This document shows positions 37,816 to 46,174 of a DNA stretch of 64,000 bases, one piece after another. Origin of the DNA: Cupriavidus numazuensis. GTDB taxonomy: Bacteria; Pseudomonadota; Gammaproteobacteria; Burkholderiales; Burkholderiaceae. The position numbers and the translations under genes are program-made. The stretch lies in NCBI RefSeq assembly GCF_905397435.1, contig NZ_CAJPVI010000003.1, positions 158,188 to 222,187 on the forward strand, written 5' to 3'. How positions within the stretch are numbered: the first letter of the stretch is position 1; the number at the start of each line of letters is the position of its first letter. The notes under the pieces were generated by a model that did not search any database, was not told where the DNA came from, and saw only the letters and a list, made by a program, of their open reading frames with translations.

Positions 37816-38586
37816 ATGGAACCCGTACTTGTGGAACGCGATGGCGACGTGGCCATCGTCACGCTGAATCGTCCCGCGCGCATGAATGCCGTCAACGATG
37901 CGCTGCGCGGTGCGCTGATCGATGCGCTGGCCCGGCTCAACGCCGATCCGGCCGTGCGCGCCCTGGTGCTTGCCGGGGCCGGCGAGCGCGCCTTCTGTGC
38001 CGGACAGGATCTTGATGAAGCGGCTGCGGTGACGTGGCAGCAGATCGTGCCGTGGCTGAACCGCCAGCGGGCCATGTACCAGTCCGTGCGCGATCTGGAC
38101 AAGCCCTGCGTGGCCGCGGTGCGGGGCGTGGCCGCCGGCGCGGGATTCCAGCTTGCGCTGTGTGCGGACTGGCGCCTGACGACGGCGGACAGCCGCTGGG
38201 GCCAGCCCGAGGTCAAGGCCGGCCTGGCCAGCATCGTCGGCTCATACCTGATGACGCTGCACGTCGGGCATACGCACAACGTGCAGATGTCGTTGTCGGG
38301 CGAACTGGTATCAGGGCAGCGGGCCTACGAGATCGGGCTGGTAACCGCCTTGCATGGCGAGGCGGAACTGATGGGCGCCGCGCTGGCGCGTGCCCGGTCG
38401 CTGGCCGCCTTGCCGCCGACATCGGTCAGGCTGTCGAAGCAACGGCTGCGGGCAATGACGCAGCCCGGGTTCGACGACGCATGCGTGGCGGGCATCCGCG
38501 CGCAGCTCGAATGCTATGCGGACGGCGAGCCGCAACGCGTGATGGCTGAATTTCTCAGCAAACGGAATGCAAGGGAGTCGCAATGA
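37816..38586 (+). CDS. Enoyl-CoA hydratase/isomerase family protein
   Basis: Crotonase-fold protein of 256 residues. The oxyanion-hole segments are present (AFCAGQDLDE around residue 60 and GVAAGAGFQLALCADWRL around residue 110), and one acidic residue lies at the usual position in SRWGQPEVKAGL. The ATG at 37816 is 1 base after the previous stop, with AAGGAG inside the preceding gene's end. The aldehyde dehydrogenase start overlaps its stop (ATGA). Crotonase members do hydration, isomerisation or retro-aldol cleavage; which one applies here is not decided by sequence. Confidence 0.9.
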   Translation: MEPVLVERDGDVAIVTLNRPARMNAVNDALRGALIDALARLNADPAVRALVLAGAGERAFCAGQDLDEAAAVTWQQIVPWLNRQRAMYQSVRDLDKPCVAAVRGVAAGAGFQLALCADWRLTTADSRWGQPEVKAGLASIVGSYLMTLHVGHTHNVQMSLSGELVSGQRAYEIGLVTALHGEAELMGAALARARSLAALPPTSVRLSKQRLRAMTQPGFDDACVAGIRAQLECYADGEPQRVMAEFLSKRNARESQ

Positions 38587-40001
38587 TCCAGTGGAACGAG
38601 CATCTCATCAACGGCGCGCGACGGGCCGTGCGCGAAGGGCGCACCGTTCGTATTCACGATGCAGCCACCGAAGCACCGCTCGGTGAGGTCCATCTCGGCA
38701 ATGCCGGAGATGTCGATGAGGCCGTCGAGGCGGCGCGGCTGGCGCTGCCGGGTTGGCAACAGATGGGGGTGGACGCACGCGCGGCGCTGCTGCGCGCGGT
38801 GGCAGACGCGCTGGAAAGCATGGGGCAGGACCTGGCGCACGGCATCTCGCGCGAAGTCGGCATGCCGCTGAAACTGTCGCAACGTATCCAGGTAGAGGCC
38901 CCGATTGCCGCGTGGCGCGCGACGGCCGCGCTGGCCGATACCTTCTCCTTCGTCAGCGAGGTGGGCAACTCGCGTGTCACGCAGGTGCCGGTGGGCGTGG
39001 TGGCGGCGATCACGCCGTGGAACTATCCGCTGCACCAGATCACGGGCAAGCTTGCGCCGGCATTGCTGGCCGGTTGCACGGTGGTACTGAAGCCGTCGGA
39101 ACTGGCGCCCGCCGCCTCGGCCGGTCTGATGGCCGCCTGCGAACGGGCCGGCCTGCCGCCGGGTGTGCTCAACATCGTGCTGGGCGATGCCGAGGTGGGT
39201 CACGCGCTGGTCACGCACCCTGATGTCCACATGGTGTCGTTTACCGGTTCGACGGCCGTGGGCCGCAAGGTGGCGGCGCTGGCGGCGGGCGACATGAAGC
39301 GGGTGTCGATGGAGCTGGGCGGGAAGTCGGCAGCCATGGTGCTGCCCGGCGCGGACCTCGCACGCGCCGTCAAGGCCACTGTGGCTTCGTGCTTTCTCAA
39401 CTCGGGACAGACATGCAGCGCTATCACGCGCCTGATCGTGTCGCGGGAAGACTATCCGGCCTGCCGCGCATTGCTGGCCGAGGCTGTGGCCGGCATGCGC
39501 ATGGGCGATCCGGCCGACGCGTCCACGCGCATCGGCCCGTTGCTGTCGGCCCTGCAGCGCGAACGCGTGCTGGCGCATATCGCCGAAGCCGAGCAGGGCG
39601 GATTCGACCGCATTGCAGGCGGCCCCGATGCGCCGGTGCCGGAGCACGGCTACTTCGTCGCGCCCACCATCTACGGGAACGTGGCGCCGGACAGCCGGCT
39701 TGCCAACGAGGAGGTCTTCGGGCCGGTCCTGGCGGTGCTTTGCTATGAGACCGTCGAGGACGCCATAGCGCTGGCCAACGGCACGCGCTATGGCCTGGCT
39801 GCTTCGGTCTGGGCGGTCGACGAAGCCAGTGGCGAGGCCGTGGCCAATGCGCTGCGCGCCGGGCAGGTCGATGTCAACGGCGCACGATTCAACGCGGCGG
39901 CCCCGTTCGGCGGCTTCGGCATGTCCGGCGTTGGCCGCGAAGGCGGTGTCTATGGGCTCGAAGAGTTCCTGGAACCGCGCGCCATCCAGTTTCCCCGCTA
40001 A
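38583..40001 (+). CDS. NAD(P)-dependent aldehyde dehydrogenase
   Basis: 472-residue ALDH superfamily enzyme. N147 (TPWNYP), E244 (MELGGKS) and the catalytic C278 (NSGQTCSAITR) are all in place, together with the C-terminal PFGGFGMSGVGREGG. It begins on the ATGA overlap with the preceding hydratase and precedes a second hydratase by 22 bases. An aldehyde dehydrogenase among CoA enzymes suggests an aldehyde made by retro-aldol cleavage of a hydroxyacyl-CoA, as in vanillin formation from feruloyl-CoA. That is inference. Confidence 0.93.
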   Translation: MIQWNEHLINGARRAVREGRTVRIHDAATEAPLGEVHLGNAGDVDEAVEAARLALPGWQQMGVDARAALLRAVADALESMGQDLAHGISREVGMPLKLSQRIQVEAPIAAWRATAALADTFSFVSEVGNSRVTQVPVGVVAAITPWNYPLHQITGKLAPALLAGCTVVLKPSELAPAASAGLMAACERAGLPPGVLNIVLGDAEVGHALVTHPDVHMVSFTGSTAVGRKVAALAAGDMKRVSMELGGKSAAMVLPGADLARAVKATVASCFLNSGQTCSAITRLIVSREDYPACRALLAEAVAGMRMGDPADASTRIGPLLSALQRERVLAHIAEAEQGGFDRIAGGPDAPVPEHGYFVAPTIYGNVAPDSRLANEEVFGPVLAVLCYETVEDAIALANGTRYGLAASVWAVDEASGEAVANALRAGQVDVNGARFNAAAPFGGFGMSGVGREGGVYGLEEFLEPRAIQFPR

Positions 40002-40023
40002 GTCAAACTTCAGGATATCCAGC

Positions 40024-40842
40024 ATGTATCAGCAGATTTCAGTGACCCGCTCGGGCCGGAACGAGCACGTCGCCATCGTGACCATGAACCGGCCGGACAA
40101 ACTCAATGCGCTGACCAAGGTCATGGAGGCCGAACTGCGCGAAGCCATGGAGGCCGCGGACCGCGACGACACCATCCGCGTCGTGGTGCTGACCGGCGCA
40201 GGCAAGGGCTTCTGCGCCGGCATGGACATCAACGAACTTGAGGTCCTGCCCCCTGGCGACATCCGTGCTGCCCAGTGGATGCGGCCGTACGACATGAACC
40301 GCCGCGCCGACTACCAGACCCGCTACGGCTACTTTCCGGCCATGCGCAAGCCCGTGATTGCTGCCATCAACGGGGCGGCTGCCGGCCTTGGACTGGTGTT
40401 CGCGCTATACAGCGATATGCGCTTCGCCAGCGACAAGGCGGCCTTCAGCACGGCCTTTGCACGGCGCGGCCTGATTGCCGAGCATGGGATCTCGTGGCTG
40501 CTGCCGCGTGTGGTGGGGCCGGGGCATGCGGCAGACCTGCTGTACTCCGCGCGCAAGGTACCGGCGGAAGAAGCCTTGCGCATGGGGCTGGTGGATCGCG
40601 TGTGCGAGGCCGATGACCTGATGGCGCATACGTTGGCCTATGCCGAGGACCTGGCCGAAAACGTCTCTCCGCGTTCCATCGGCGTGATGAAGCGCCAGCT
40701 CTGGGCGCAACCGTTCCAGACGCTGGCGGAAGCCACCCAGATGGCCAATGCGGAAATGTTCGACAGCATTCAGAGCGAGGACTTTACCGAAGGCGTGGCG
40801 CATTTCATCGAACGCCGTCCGCCCCGGTTCAGCGGGAGATGA
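40024..40842 (+). CDS. Enoyl-CoA hydratase/isomerase family protein
   Basis: A second crotonase-fold protein, 272 residues, only distantly like the one at 37.8 kb. Landmarks: FCAGMDINELEVL (oxyanion hole), NGAAAGLGLVFALYSDMRFAS, and the catalytic-type glutamate in RRGLIAEHGISWLLPRVVG. The ATG at 40024 follows AGGAT. Its sequence does not match the hydroxycinnamoyl-CoA hydratase-lyase pattern I know, so it is more likely a true hydratase. It is the last gene of the LysR-controlled set and converges on fumC. Confidence 0.9.
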   Translation: MYQQISVTRSGRNEHVAIVTMNRPDKLNALTKVMEAELREAMEAADRDDTIRVVVLTGAGKGFCAGMDINELEVLPPGDIRAAQWMRPYDMNRRADYQTRYGYFPAMRKPVIAAINGAAAGLGLVFALYSDMRFASDKAAFSTAFARRGLIAEHGISWLLPRVVGPGHAADLLYSARKVPAEEALRMGLVDRVCEADDLMAHTLAYAEDLAENVSPRSIGVMKRQLWAQPFQTLAEATQMANAEMFDSIQSEDFTEGVAHFIERRPPRFSGR

Positions 40843-40910
40843 TGGCAAGGGAAGCGACAGGGCTCGCCCGAACCGCTATCTTGCGAGCGCCGCTCCGAAT
40901 CGCTGCGCCG

Positions 40911-42299
40911 TCATCTCCCCGCCATGCGCCGCAGATCCACGAGCCTGTCGAACGTCTCCCCATCCAGTAGTCCAAGCTCGATCGCCGCGTCCCGCGGCGT
41001 GATCCCGCGACCCGTCGCATGGCGGGTGATGGAGGCAGCCTTGTCGTATCCCAGCGTGGGGTTCAGGGCCGTTACGGCAAGCAGGGGACTTTGCAGGTCG
41101 CGGGCCAGCCGTTCTCCGGCCGGCTGGAGGCCGGGGATAAGGCGGGTGGCCACGATGTTCGCGCTGTCTGCCAGCAGCCGGATCGATTGCAGGACGTTGT
41201 ACACCAGTACTGGCTTGGCGACGTTCAGCTCGAAGCTGCCGGACGCAGCGGCCATCGTCACGGTCACATGGTTGCCCGTCACCTGCATCGCCGCCTGCAC
41301 CATGACCTCGGCAATGGTCGGATTGCGCTTGCCCGGCATGATCGACGACGTCAGTCCGTCTTCCGGCAGCAGCAGTTCACCGAGGCCGGAGTTCGGGCCG
41401 GAGCCCATCCAGCGCAAGTCGTTGGCGATCTTGGTGAACGAGGCGGCGATCACGTTAAGTACGCCAGAGAGTTCAAGCAATGCGTCGTGCGCGGCCATGC
41501 CCTCGACCTTGCAGGGATTCGGGCGGAATGCAAGGCCGCTCAGTTGGCTTGCCTCCTCGCAGAAGGCCAGATCGAAGCCCGACGGGGCGTTCAGGCCGGT
41601 TCCGGCAGCCGTGCCACCCTGCGGGAGCACGAGCAGGCGGGGCATCGTGTCGTGAAGACGTGCCAGCGCGTTGTCGACCTGGGCTGTGAAGCCCTCGAAG
41701 GCACGACCCAGAGTGGTGGGGACCGCGTCCATCAGGTGCGTGCGGGCAATCTTCAGCACGTCGGCGAAGGCGCTGGCGCGTTCGTGCAGACTGTCGCGCA
41801 GGCGGCCGAGGGCCGGCACCAGCCGGTCTTCCAGTTCGATGGCGGCCGTCATGTGCATGACCGACGGAAAGCTGTCGTTGGACGACTGAGAGGCGTTCAC
41901 ATGGTCGTTCGGATGGACGGGCGACTTTGTGCCACGCGGCTGCCCCAGCCGTTCGTTGGCCCGGTTCGCGATCACCTCGTTGGCATTCATGTTGGTCTGC
42001 GTGCCTGAGCCGGTCTGCCAGATGGTCAGCGGGAAGTGCTCGTCGAACCGGCCGCAGCGCAGCTCTTCCGCGGCGGCGACGATGGCTTCGCCGATCCGGG
42101 CATTGAGCACGCCGCAGCGCATATTGGCGCGGGCGGCGGCCATCTTGTGCAGGCCGAAGGCGTGGATGAGGCAGTCGGGGAAGCGTTCCTGCCCGACCTC
42201 GAACACGGCCAGCGCGCGCTGTGTCTGGGCGCCCCAATAGCGGTCGGCGGGAATGTCCACCGGGCCGAAGGCGTCATGCTCCGTGCGGTACGTTGTCAT
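40911..42299 (-). CDS. fumC: Fumarate hydratase class II
   Basis: Interconverts fumarate and L-malate without an iron-sulfur cluster. 462 residues, standard for FumC. TGSGTQTNMNANEVIANRA, HPNDHVNASQSSNDSFP and the signature SSIMPGKRNP are intact. It is transcribed with dctA and the lyase gene (28 bases after dctA), divergent from the GntR regulator. As part of a three-gene C4 unit it is likely an inducible fumarase rather than the only TCA-cycle enzyme of the cell. Confidence 0.95.
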   Translation of the reverse strand: MTTYRTEHDAFGPVDIPADRYWGAQTQRALAVFEVGQERFPDCLIHAFGLHKMAAARANMRCGVLNARIGEAIVAAAEELRCGRFDEHFPLTIWQTGSGTQTNMNANEVIANRANERLGQPRGTKSPVHPNDHVNASQSSNDSFPSVMHMTAAIELEDRLVPALGRLRDSLHERASAFADVLKIARTHLMDAVPTTLGRAFEGFTAQVDNALARLHDTMPRLLVLPQGGTAAGTGLNAPSGFDLAFCEEASQLSGLAFRPNPCKVEGMAAHDALLELSGVLNVIAASFTKIANDLRWMGSGPNSGLGELLLPEDGLTSSIMPGKRNPTIAEVMVQAAMQVTGNHVTVTMAAASGSFELNVAKPVLVYNVLQSIRLLADSANIVATRLIPGLQPAGERLARDLQSPLLAVTALNPTLGYDKAASITRHATGRGITPRDAAIELGLLDGETFDRLVDLRRMAGR

Positions 42300-42326
42300 G
42301 GTTGAGTCCAGCGAAGGTCGTTCCGG

Positions 42327-43736
42327 TCAGGCAGTCGTCGTACGCTGCATCGGGATGCCGGAGGAGTGCGGATTGCCCGCATTGGCGTCGTCTCCCAGCA
42401 GGTTGCCGTCGTCGAGCGCGGCGTCGGCCGCAGCCATGTCGGGATAGCGCTCGGGATACAGGTGGCGCTTCGCGGTTTCGGCATCGAACGTGCCCGACCA
42501 CTTCGCCACGACCACCGTCGCCACGCTGTTGCCGATGGTGTTGCAGGTCGAGATGGCCATGGACAGGAAGCGGTAGACGCCGAAGATCACGGCCAGCCCT
42601 TCCACTGGCAGCACCCCTGTCGACGTAACAGTCGCCGCGAACACCACGAACGAGCCGCCCGATACCGTGGCCGCGCCCTTCGACGTCAGCAGCATCAGCA
42701 GCAGGATGCCGAGCTGGTGGTCCAGCGTCAGCGGAACCCCATAGGCATGGGAGATGAACATCACGCCCATCGCCATGAAGAGCGACGTGCCGTCAAGGTT
42801 GAAGGCGTAGCCGGTAGGCAGCACCAGGCCGACGGTCTGCTTGGCGCAGCCCAGCCGCTGCAGCTTGATCAGCAGGCGCGGCAGCGCGCTTTCCGACGAT
42901 GCCGTGCCAAGCACGATCAGGATCTCGTCCTTGATGAACCGCAGGAAGCGCCACAAGCTGAAGCCCGCTACCTTTGCCACGATGCCGAGCACGACGGCGA
43001 TGAACAGCACCACCACCGCGTAGAAGCTCAGCACGAATTGCGCCAGCGCAACCAGTACGGCGGCGCCGTTGCTGCCCACCGAGTAGGCCACCGCGCCAAA
43101 GGTGCCGATCGGCGCCAGCTTCATCACGAGGTTGATGAAGGAGAACAGGACTTCGGAAATGGTGTCGAGACCGTCATTGATCTTTGCGCGGCGCGTCTCG
43201 GGAATGGCGAGGATGCCGATGCCGACCATGACCGCGAGCACCACCACCTGCAGCAGTTCGCCCTTGGCGAACGCGCCGACGAAGTTGTCGGGCACGATGT
43301 GCATCATGAATTCAAGGAAGCCCTGCGGCGCTGCCGCCTTGGCGGTCGGCGTTGCGGCACTGCCCGTGACGTGAGCCATGCCCTTGCCGATCTCCAGCAG
43401 GTTGCCGGCGAGCATGCCAACCACCAGCGCGATGGTCGAGATCACCTCGAAGTAGAGGATCGAGCGCCAGCCCACGCGCCCGGCGCTTTTCACATCGCCC
43501 GCCGAGGCAATGCCGTGCACGATGGTCAGGAACACAAGGGGCGCCACGCCGGCCTTGATAAGCGACAGGAACATGTCGCCCAGCAGCTTCAGCTTCGCGG
43601 CGAACGCCGGGAACGCGAAGCCGACGGCAATGCCGAGGATCAGCGAGATGAGCACCTGCATGCCGAGCTTTCGATACCAGGGAAGCCGGGGAGCGGCTGG
43701 CGGCGCTGCGGGGGTCTGGATGGTCTGGTTTTGCAT
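42327..43736 (-). CDS. dctA: C4-dicarboxylate transporter DctA
   Basis: Proton/sodium-coupled importer of fumarate, malate and succinate in the DAACS family. The ATG at 43736 is preceded by GGAGGA and gives 469 residues; an in-frame GTG at 43751 is less likely. Eight membrane helices and two re-entrant loops are expected; the family segments are clear: FLSLIKAGVAPLVFLTIVHGIAS, GTASSESALPRLL (the serine-rich loop) and TGYAFNLDGTSLFMAMG. The C-terminal tail carries Asp/Ala-rich sequence. It sits between the lyase and fumC genes. Confidence 0.93.
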   Translation of the reverse strand: MQNQTIQTPAAPPAAPRLPWYRKLGMQVLISLILGIAVGFAFPAFAAKLKLLGDMFLSLIKAGVAPLVFLTIVHGIASAGDVKSAGRVGWRSILYFEVISTIALVVGMLAGNLLEIGKGMAHVTGSAATPTAKAAAPQGFLEFMMHIVPDNFVGAFAKGELLQVVVLAVMVGIGILAIPETRRAKINDGLDTISEVLFSFINLVMKLAPIGTFGAVAYSVGSNGAAVLVALAQFVLSFYAVVVLFIAVVLGIVAKVAGFSLWRFLRFIKDEILIVLGTASSESALPRLLIKLQRLGCAKQTVGLVLPTGYAFNLDGTSLFMAMGVMFISHAYGVPLTLDHQLGILLLMLLTSKGAATVSGGSFVVFAATVTSTGVLPVEGLAVIFGVYRFLSMAISTCNTIGNSVATVVVAKWSGTFDAETAKRHLYPERYPDMAAADAALDDGNLLGDDANAGNPHSSGIPMQRTTTA

Positions 43737-43763
43737 GATGTCTTCCTCCACCTGGACCTGTGC

Positions 43764-45161
43764 TCAGGCCACCTGTTTCGAGAGTTCGATGGCGCGATCG
43801 ACCATCTGTGGGGCGAGGCCGAGATAGTTCACCGGGTCGCACAGGCGCTCGATGGCCGCCCGGTCGAAATGCTGCGTGACGGCGGGCAGGGCGCAGAGAG
43901 CGTCGGCCAGCGTGCCGCCGGCTTCGTTGACGGTGCGGCAGGCGTCGTACACCACATCGTGCGCCCGCTGGCGGCCGATATGCGGTGCCATGCCCATCAT
44001 CACCGCCTCGGCCACAATCAGGCCCTTGGAGATGCCGAGGTTGTGCTGCATGCGGGCGGTGTCGACGATCAGTCCGCCCAGTGCGAACTTCGCCTGGTGC
44101 AGCGCGCCGGATGTCAGGATGAAGCTCTCCGGAATGGCGATCCACTCGGCGTGCCACGGGCCGGTGGCGCGCTCGAAGTCCTGTACCATCGCGTCGACCA
44201 TCAGGCCGGCGTGCTGGCGCACCGCCTTCGAGGCGGCGAGCATCAGTTCACTGGAGATCGGGTTGCGCTTCTGCGGCATCGTGCTGCTGGCGCCGCGGCC
44301 CTTGACGAACGGCTCGTAGACCTCGGCGAACTCCGTCGAGGCCATGATCATGATGTCGAGCGCGATCTTTCCGAGCGAGCCGGTGACGAGCGCGAGCAGG
44401 TTGACTGCCTCGGCGAAGCCGTCGCGCGCCACGTGCCAGGTGGTGGCCGGCACGCCCAGGCCCAATTCCTCGGCCAGCGCCTGCTGGATGGCGAAGCCTT
44501 TCTCGCCGACCGATGCCAGCGTGCCGGCCGCGCCGGCGAATTCCACCACCGCCACGCGCGGGCGCAGCTCGGCAATGCGCTGCTGGTGACGGTCGAACAT
44601 GGCCAGCCAGATCGCGGTCTTGTAGCCGAAGGTCACCGGCAGCGCCTGTTGCAGATGGGTGCGGCCGGCCATCGGGGTATTGCGGTGCTTCGTCGACAAA
44701 TCGGCGAGAATGCCACGCAGTTCGCGGATGTCGGCGTCGATGCTGTCGAGCGCGTCGCGCACCTGGAGGGCGACGGCGGTGTCCATGATGTCCTGCGTGG
44801 TCGCCCCCCAGTGCACGTAGCGGCCGGCGTCGCCGCACATGTTCACGAGCTGGTGCACCAGCGGCAGGATCGGATAGCCGACGATGTCGGTCTCCTCGCG
44901 CATGTGGTCGAAGTCGATGCGCTCGATGCGCGACTCGCTTGCGATGACCTCGGCGGCTTCGGCCGGGATCACGCCAACACGCGCCTCGGCCTTCGCCAGT
45001 GCGATCTCGACGTCGATGTAGCGCTGCACGAGCGCGCCGTCGGAGAAGATCTGGCGCATCTTGTTCGTGCCGAACGCGTCGCGGAACAGGGCGGAGTCCA
45101 CAACGGTGCTGGCGGCGGGAATGGACACTGGGGTGGACGCGGGGGTGGCGTAGAGAGTCAT
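43764..45161 (-). CDS. Fumarase/aspartase superfamily lyase (3-carboxymuconate cycloisomerase / adenylosuccinate lyase-like)
   Basis: 465-residue superfamily lyase. The three conserved regions are VHWGATTQDIMDTA, THLQQALPVTFGYKTA and the signature SSTMPQKRNPISSE. The first two lean toward 3-carboxy-cis,cis-muconate cycloisomerase (PcaB), but no protocatechuate genes are nearby; the neighbours are dctA and fumC, which handle fumarate. A lyase that releases fumarate from an N-substituted aspartate (as argininosuccinate, adenylosuccinate or EDDS lyases do) would fit better. The ATG at 45161 is used; the longer frame to 45326 runs through the operators. PurB itself is expected elsewhere in the genome. 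Confidence 0.82.
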   Translation of the reverse strand: MTLYATPASTPVSIPAASTVVDSALFRDAFGTNKMRQIFSDGALVQRYIDVEIALAKAEARVGVIPAEAAEVIASESRIERIDFDHMREETDIVGYPILPLVHQLVNMCGDAGRYVHWGATTQDIMDTAVALQVRDALDSIDADIRELRGILADLSTKHRNTPMAGRTHLQQALPVTFGYKTAIWLAMFDRHQQRIAELRPRVAVVEFAGAAGTLASVGEKGFAIQQALAEELGLGVPATTWHVARDGFAEAVNLLALVTGSLGKIALDIMIMASTEFAEVYEPFVKGRGASSTMPQKRNPISSELMLAASKAVRQHAGLMVDAMVQDFERATGPWHAEWIAIPESFILTSGALHQAKFALGGLIVDTARMQHNLGISKGLIVAEAVMMGMAPHIGRQRAHDVVYDACRTVNEAGGTLADALCALPAVTQHFDRAAIERLCDPVNYLGLAPQMVDRAIELSKQVA

Positions 45162-45195
45162 GGTGCTACCTTGCGATGGGAGGTCGGGTTGACTA

Positions 45196-45238
45196 ATATG
45201 TTCGAACATATCGAGCATTAAATATGTTCGAACATATT
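45196..45238. promoter_or_regulatory. Twin operator palindromes between the lyase gene and gntR
   Basis: Two nearly identical perfect palindromes: ATATGTTCGAACATAT (45196-45211) and AATATGTTCGAACATATT (45221-45238), 26 bp centre to centre, about two and a half helical turns. They occupy the gap between the divergent lyase (start 45161) and gntR (start about 45276). Spacing and symmetry fit two GntR dimers controlling both directions. Confidence 0.85.
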
Positions 45239-45275
45239 TTCGAAATGAGGGTTTACCCGATTCGATTGAAAAGTG

Positions 45276-46022
45276 ATGTTGTCGAACCAGATGAGCAAAA
45301 CCAACTCGGCGGAGATCGCCAGACAACTTCTTGACGGGATTGCCAGCGGGCGCTTCGCGGTCGGCTCGCTGCTGCCCACGGAATTCGAGTTATGCGAGCA
45401 GTTCAACGCCAGCCGGTACACGATCCGTGCCGTGCTGCAGGCATTGCAGGACCAGGGGCTGGTGTCGCGCCGCAAGAATGTGGGCACGCGCGTGGAGGCG
45501 TCGCGGCCGCAGGCCCGGTTCCGGCCCACGCTTGCCTCGGTGGACGATCTCGTCCAGTTCGGCGTCGAACACTCGCGCCACGTGCAATCGGTGGAAACGG
45601 TCAAGGTGCCGGGCGACCTGGCGCGCGAGATCGGCTGCGCCGAAGGCACGCCTTTGCTGCGCATCTCCAGCATTCGCGTGGATGAGGGCCTTGCCGACGC
45701 CCCGATGGCCTGGACGGATATCTATATCGATCCGGCATACAAGGACATCGGCGAGAGGGTGCGCAACTCGACGGAGTTGGTCAGCACCCTGATCGAATCG
45801 CGCTATGGTCGCCAGATTGCCGAAATCGAGCAGGACGTGCGCGCCTCGACGCTCTCGGACGAGCGCGTCGAAAAGGGGCTCGGGCTAGAACATGGCGCAG
45901 CCGTGCTGAAAATTTCGCGCCGCTACCTGGATGCCGCCGGTGAAGCGTTCGAATATTCCGTGACCGTGCACCCCGCTGACAGCTTCTCGTTGTCGATGCG
46001 GCTGAAGCGATCTGCGGGGTAA
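45276..46022 (+). CDS. GntR family regulator with UTRA domain (HutC subfamily)
   Basis: About 248 residues. Winged helix at residues 10-75 (IARQLLDGIASGRFAVGSLLPTEFELCEQFNASRYTIRAVLQALQDQGLVSRRKNVGTRV) and a UTRA ligand-binding domain in the rest (LLRISSIRVDEG, AWTDIYIDPAY, LKISRRYLDAAGEAFEYSVTVHPADSFS). GTG 45273, ATG 45276 and ATG 45291 are possible starts. It is divergent from the lyase-dctA-fumC unit with two palindromes in between, so it is its likely repressor, relieved by the imported substrate. Confidence 0.92.
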   Translation: MLSNQMSKTNSAEIARQLLDGIASGRFAVGSLLPTEFELCEQFNASRYTIRAVLQALQDQGLVSRRKNVGTRVEASRPQARFRPTLASVDDLVQFGVEHSRHVQSVETVKVPGDLAREIGCAEGTPLLRISSIRVDEGLADAPMAWTDIYIDPAYKDIGERVRNSTELVSTLIESRYGRQIAEIEQDVRASTLSDERVEKGLGLEHGAAVLKISRRYLDAAGEAFEYSVTVHPADSFSLSMRLKRSAG

Positions 46023-46174
46023 AGGCCAGTTGGGGCTGTGTTGGGGCCGTGTTGGCCGATGAATGCATCGCTCGCTACAAATCGAGCCGTCCACGCAGCC
46101 GTCGCCAGACTCAGATCCGTTCCAGATGAGGACGCCGATTTGCGAGGATGACTAGGCGGGAAGCCGCACCCGAT

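Noticed and set aside
40024..40842. Assignment as hydroxycinnamoyl-CoA hydratase-lyase
   Set aside because: The sequence around the active site does not match the pattern I know for that enzyme.
43764..45161. Assignment as pcaB or purB
   Set aside because: No protocatechuate or purine genes nearby; linkage to dctA and fumC fits neither, so only the superfamily is stated.
42366..45221. 951-codon plus-strand open frame opposite dctA and the lyase gene
   Set aside because: His/Gln/Arg-rich antisense shadow that also runs through the operator palindromes.
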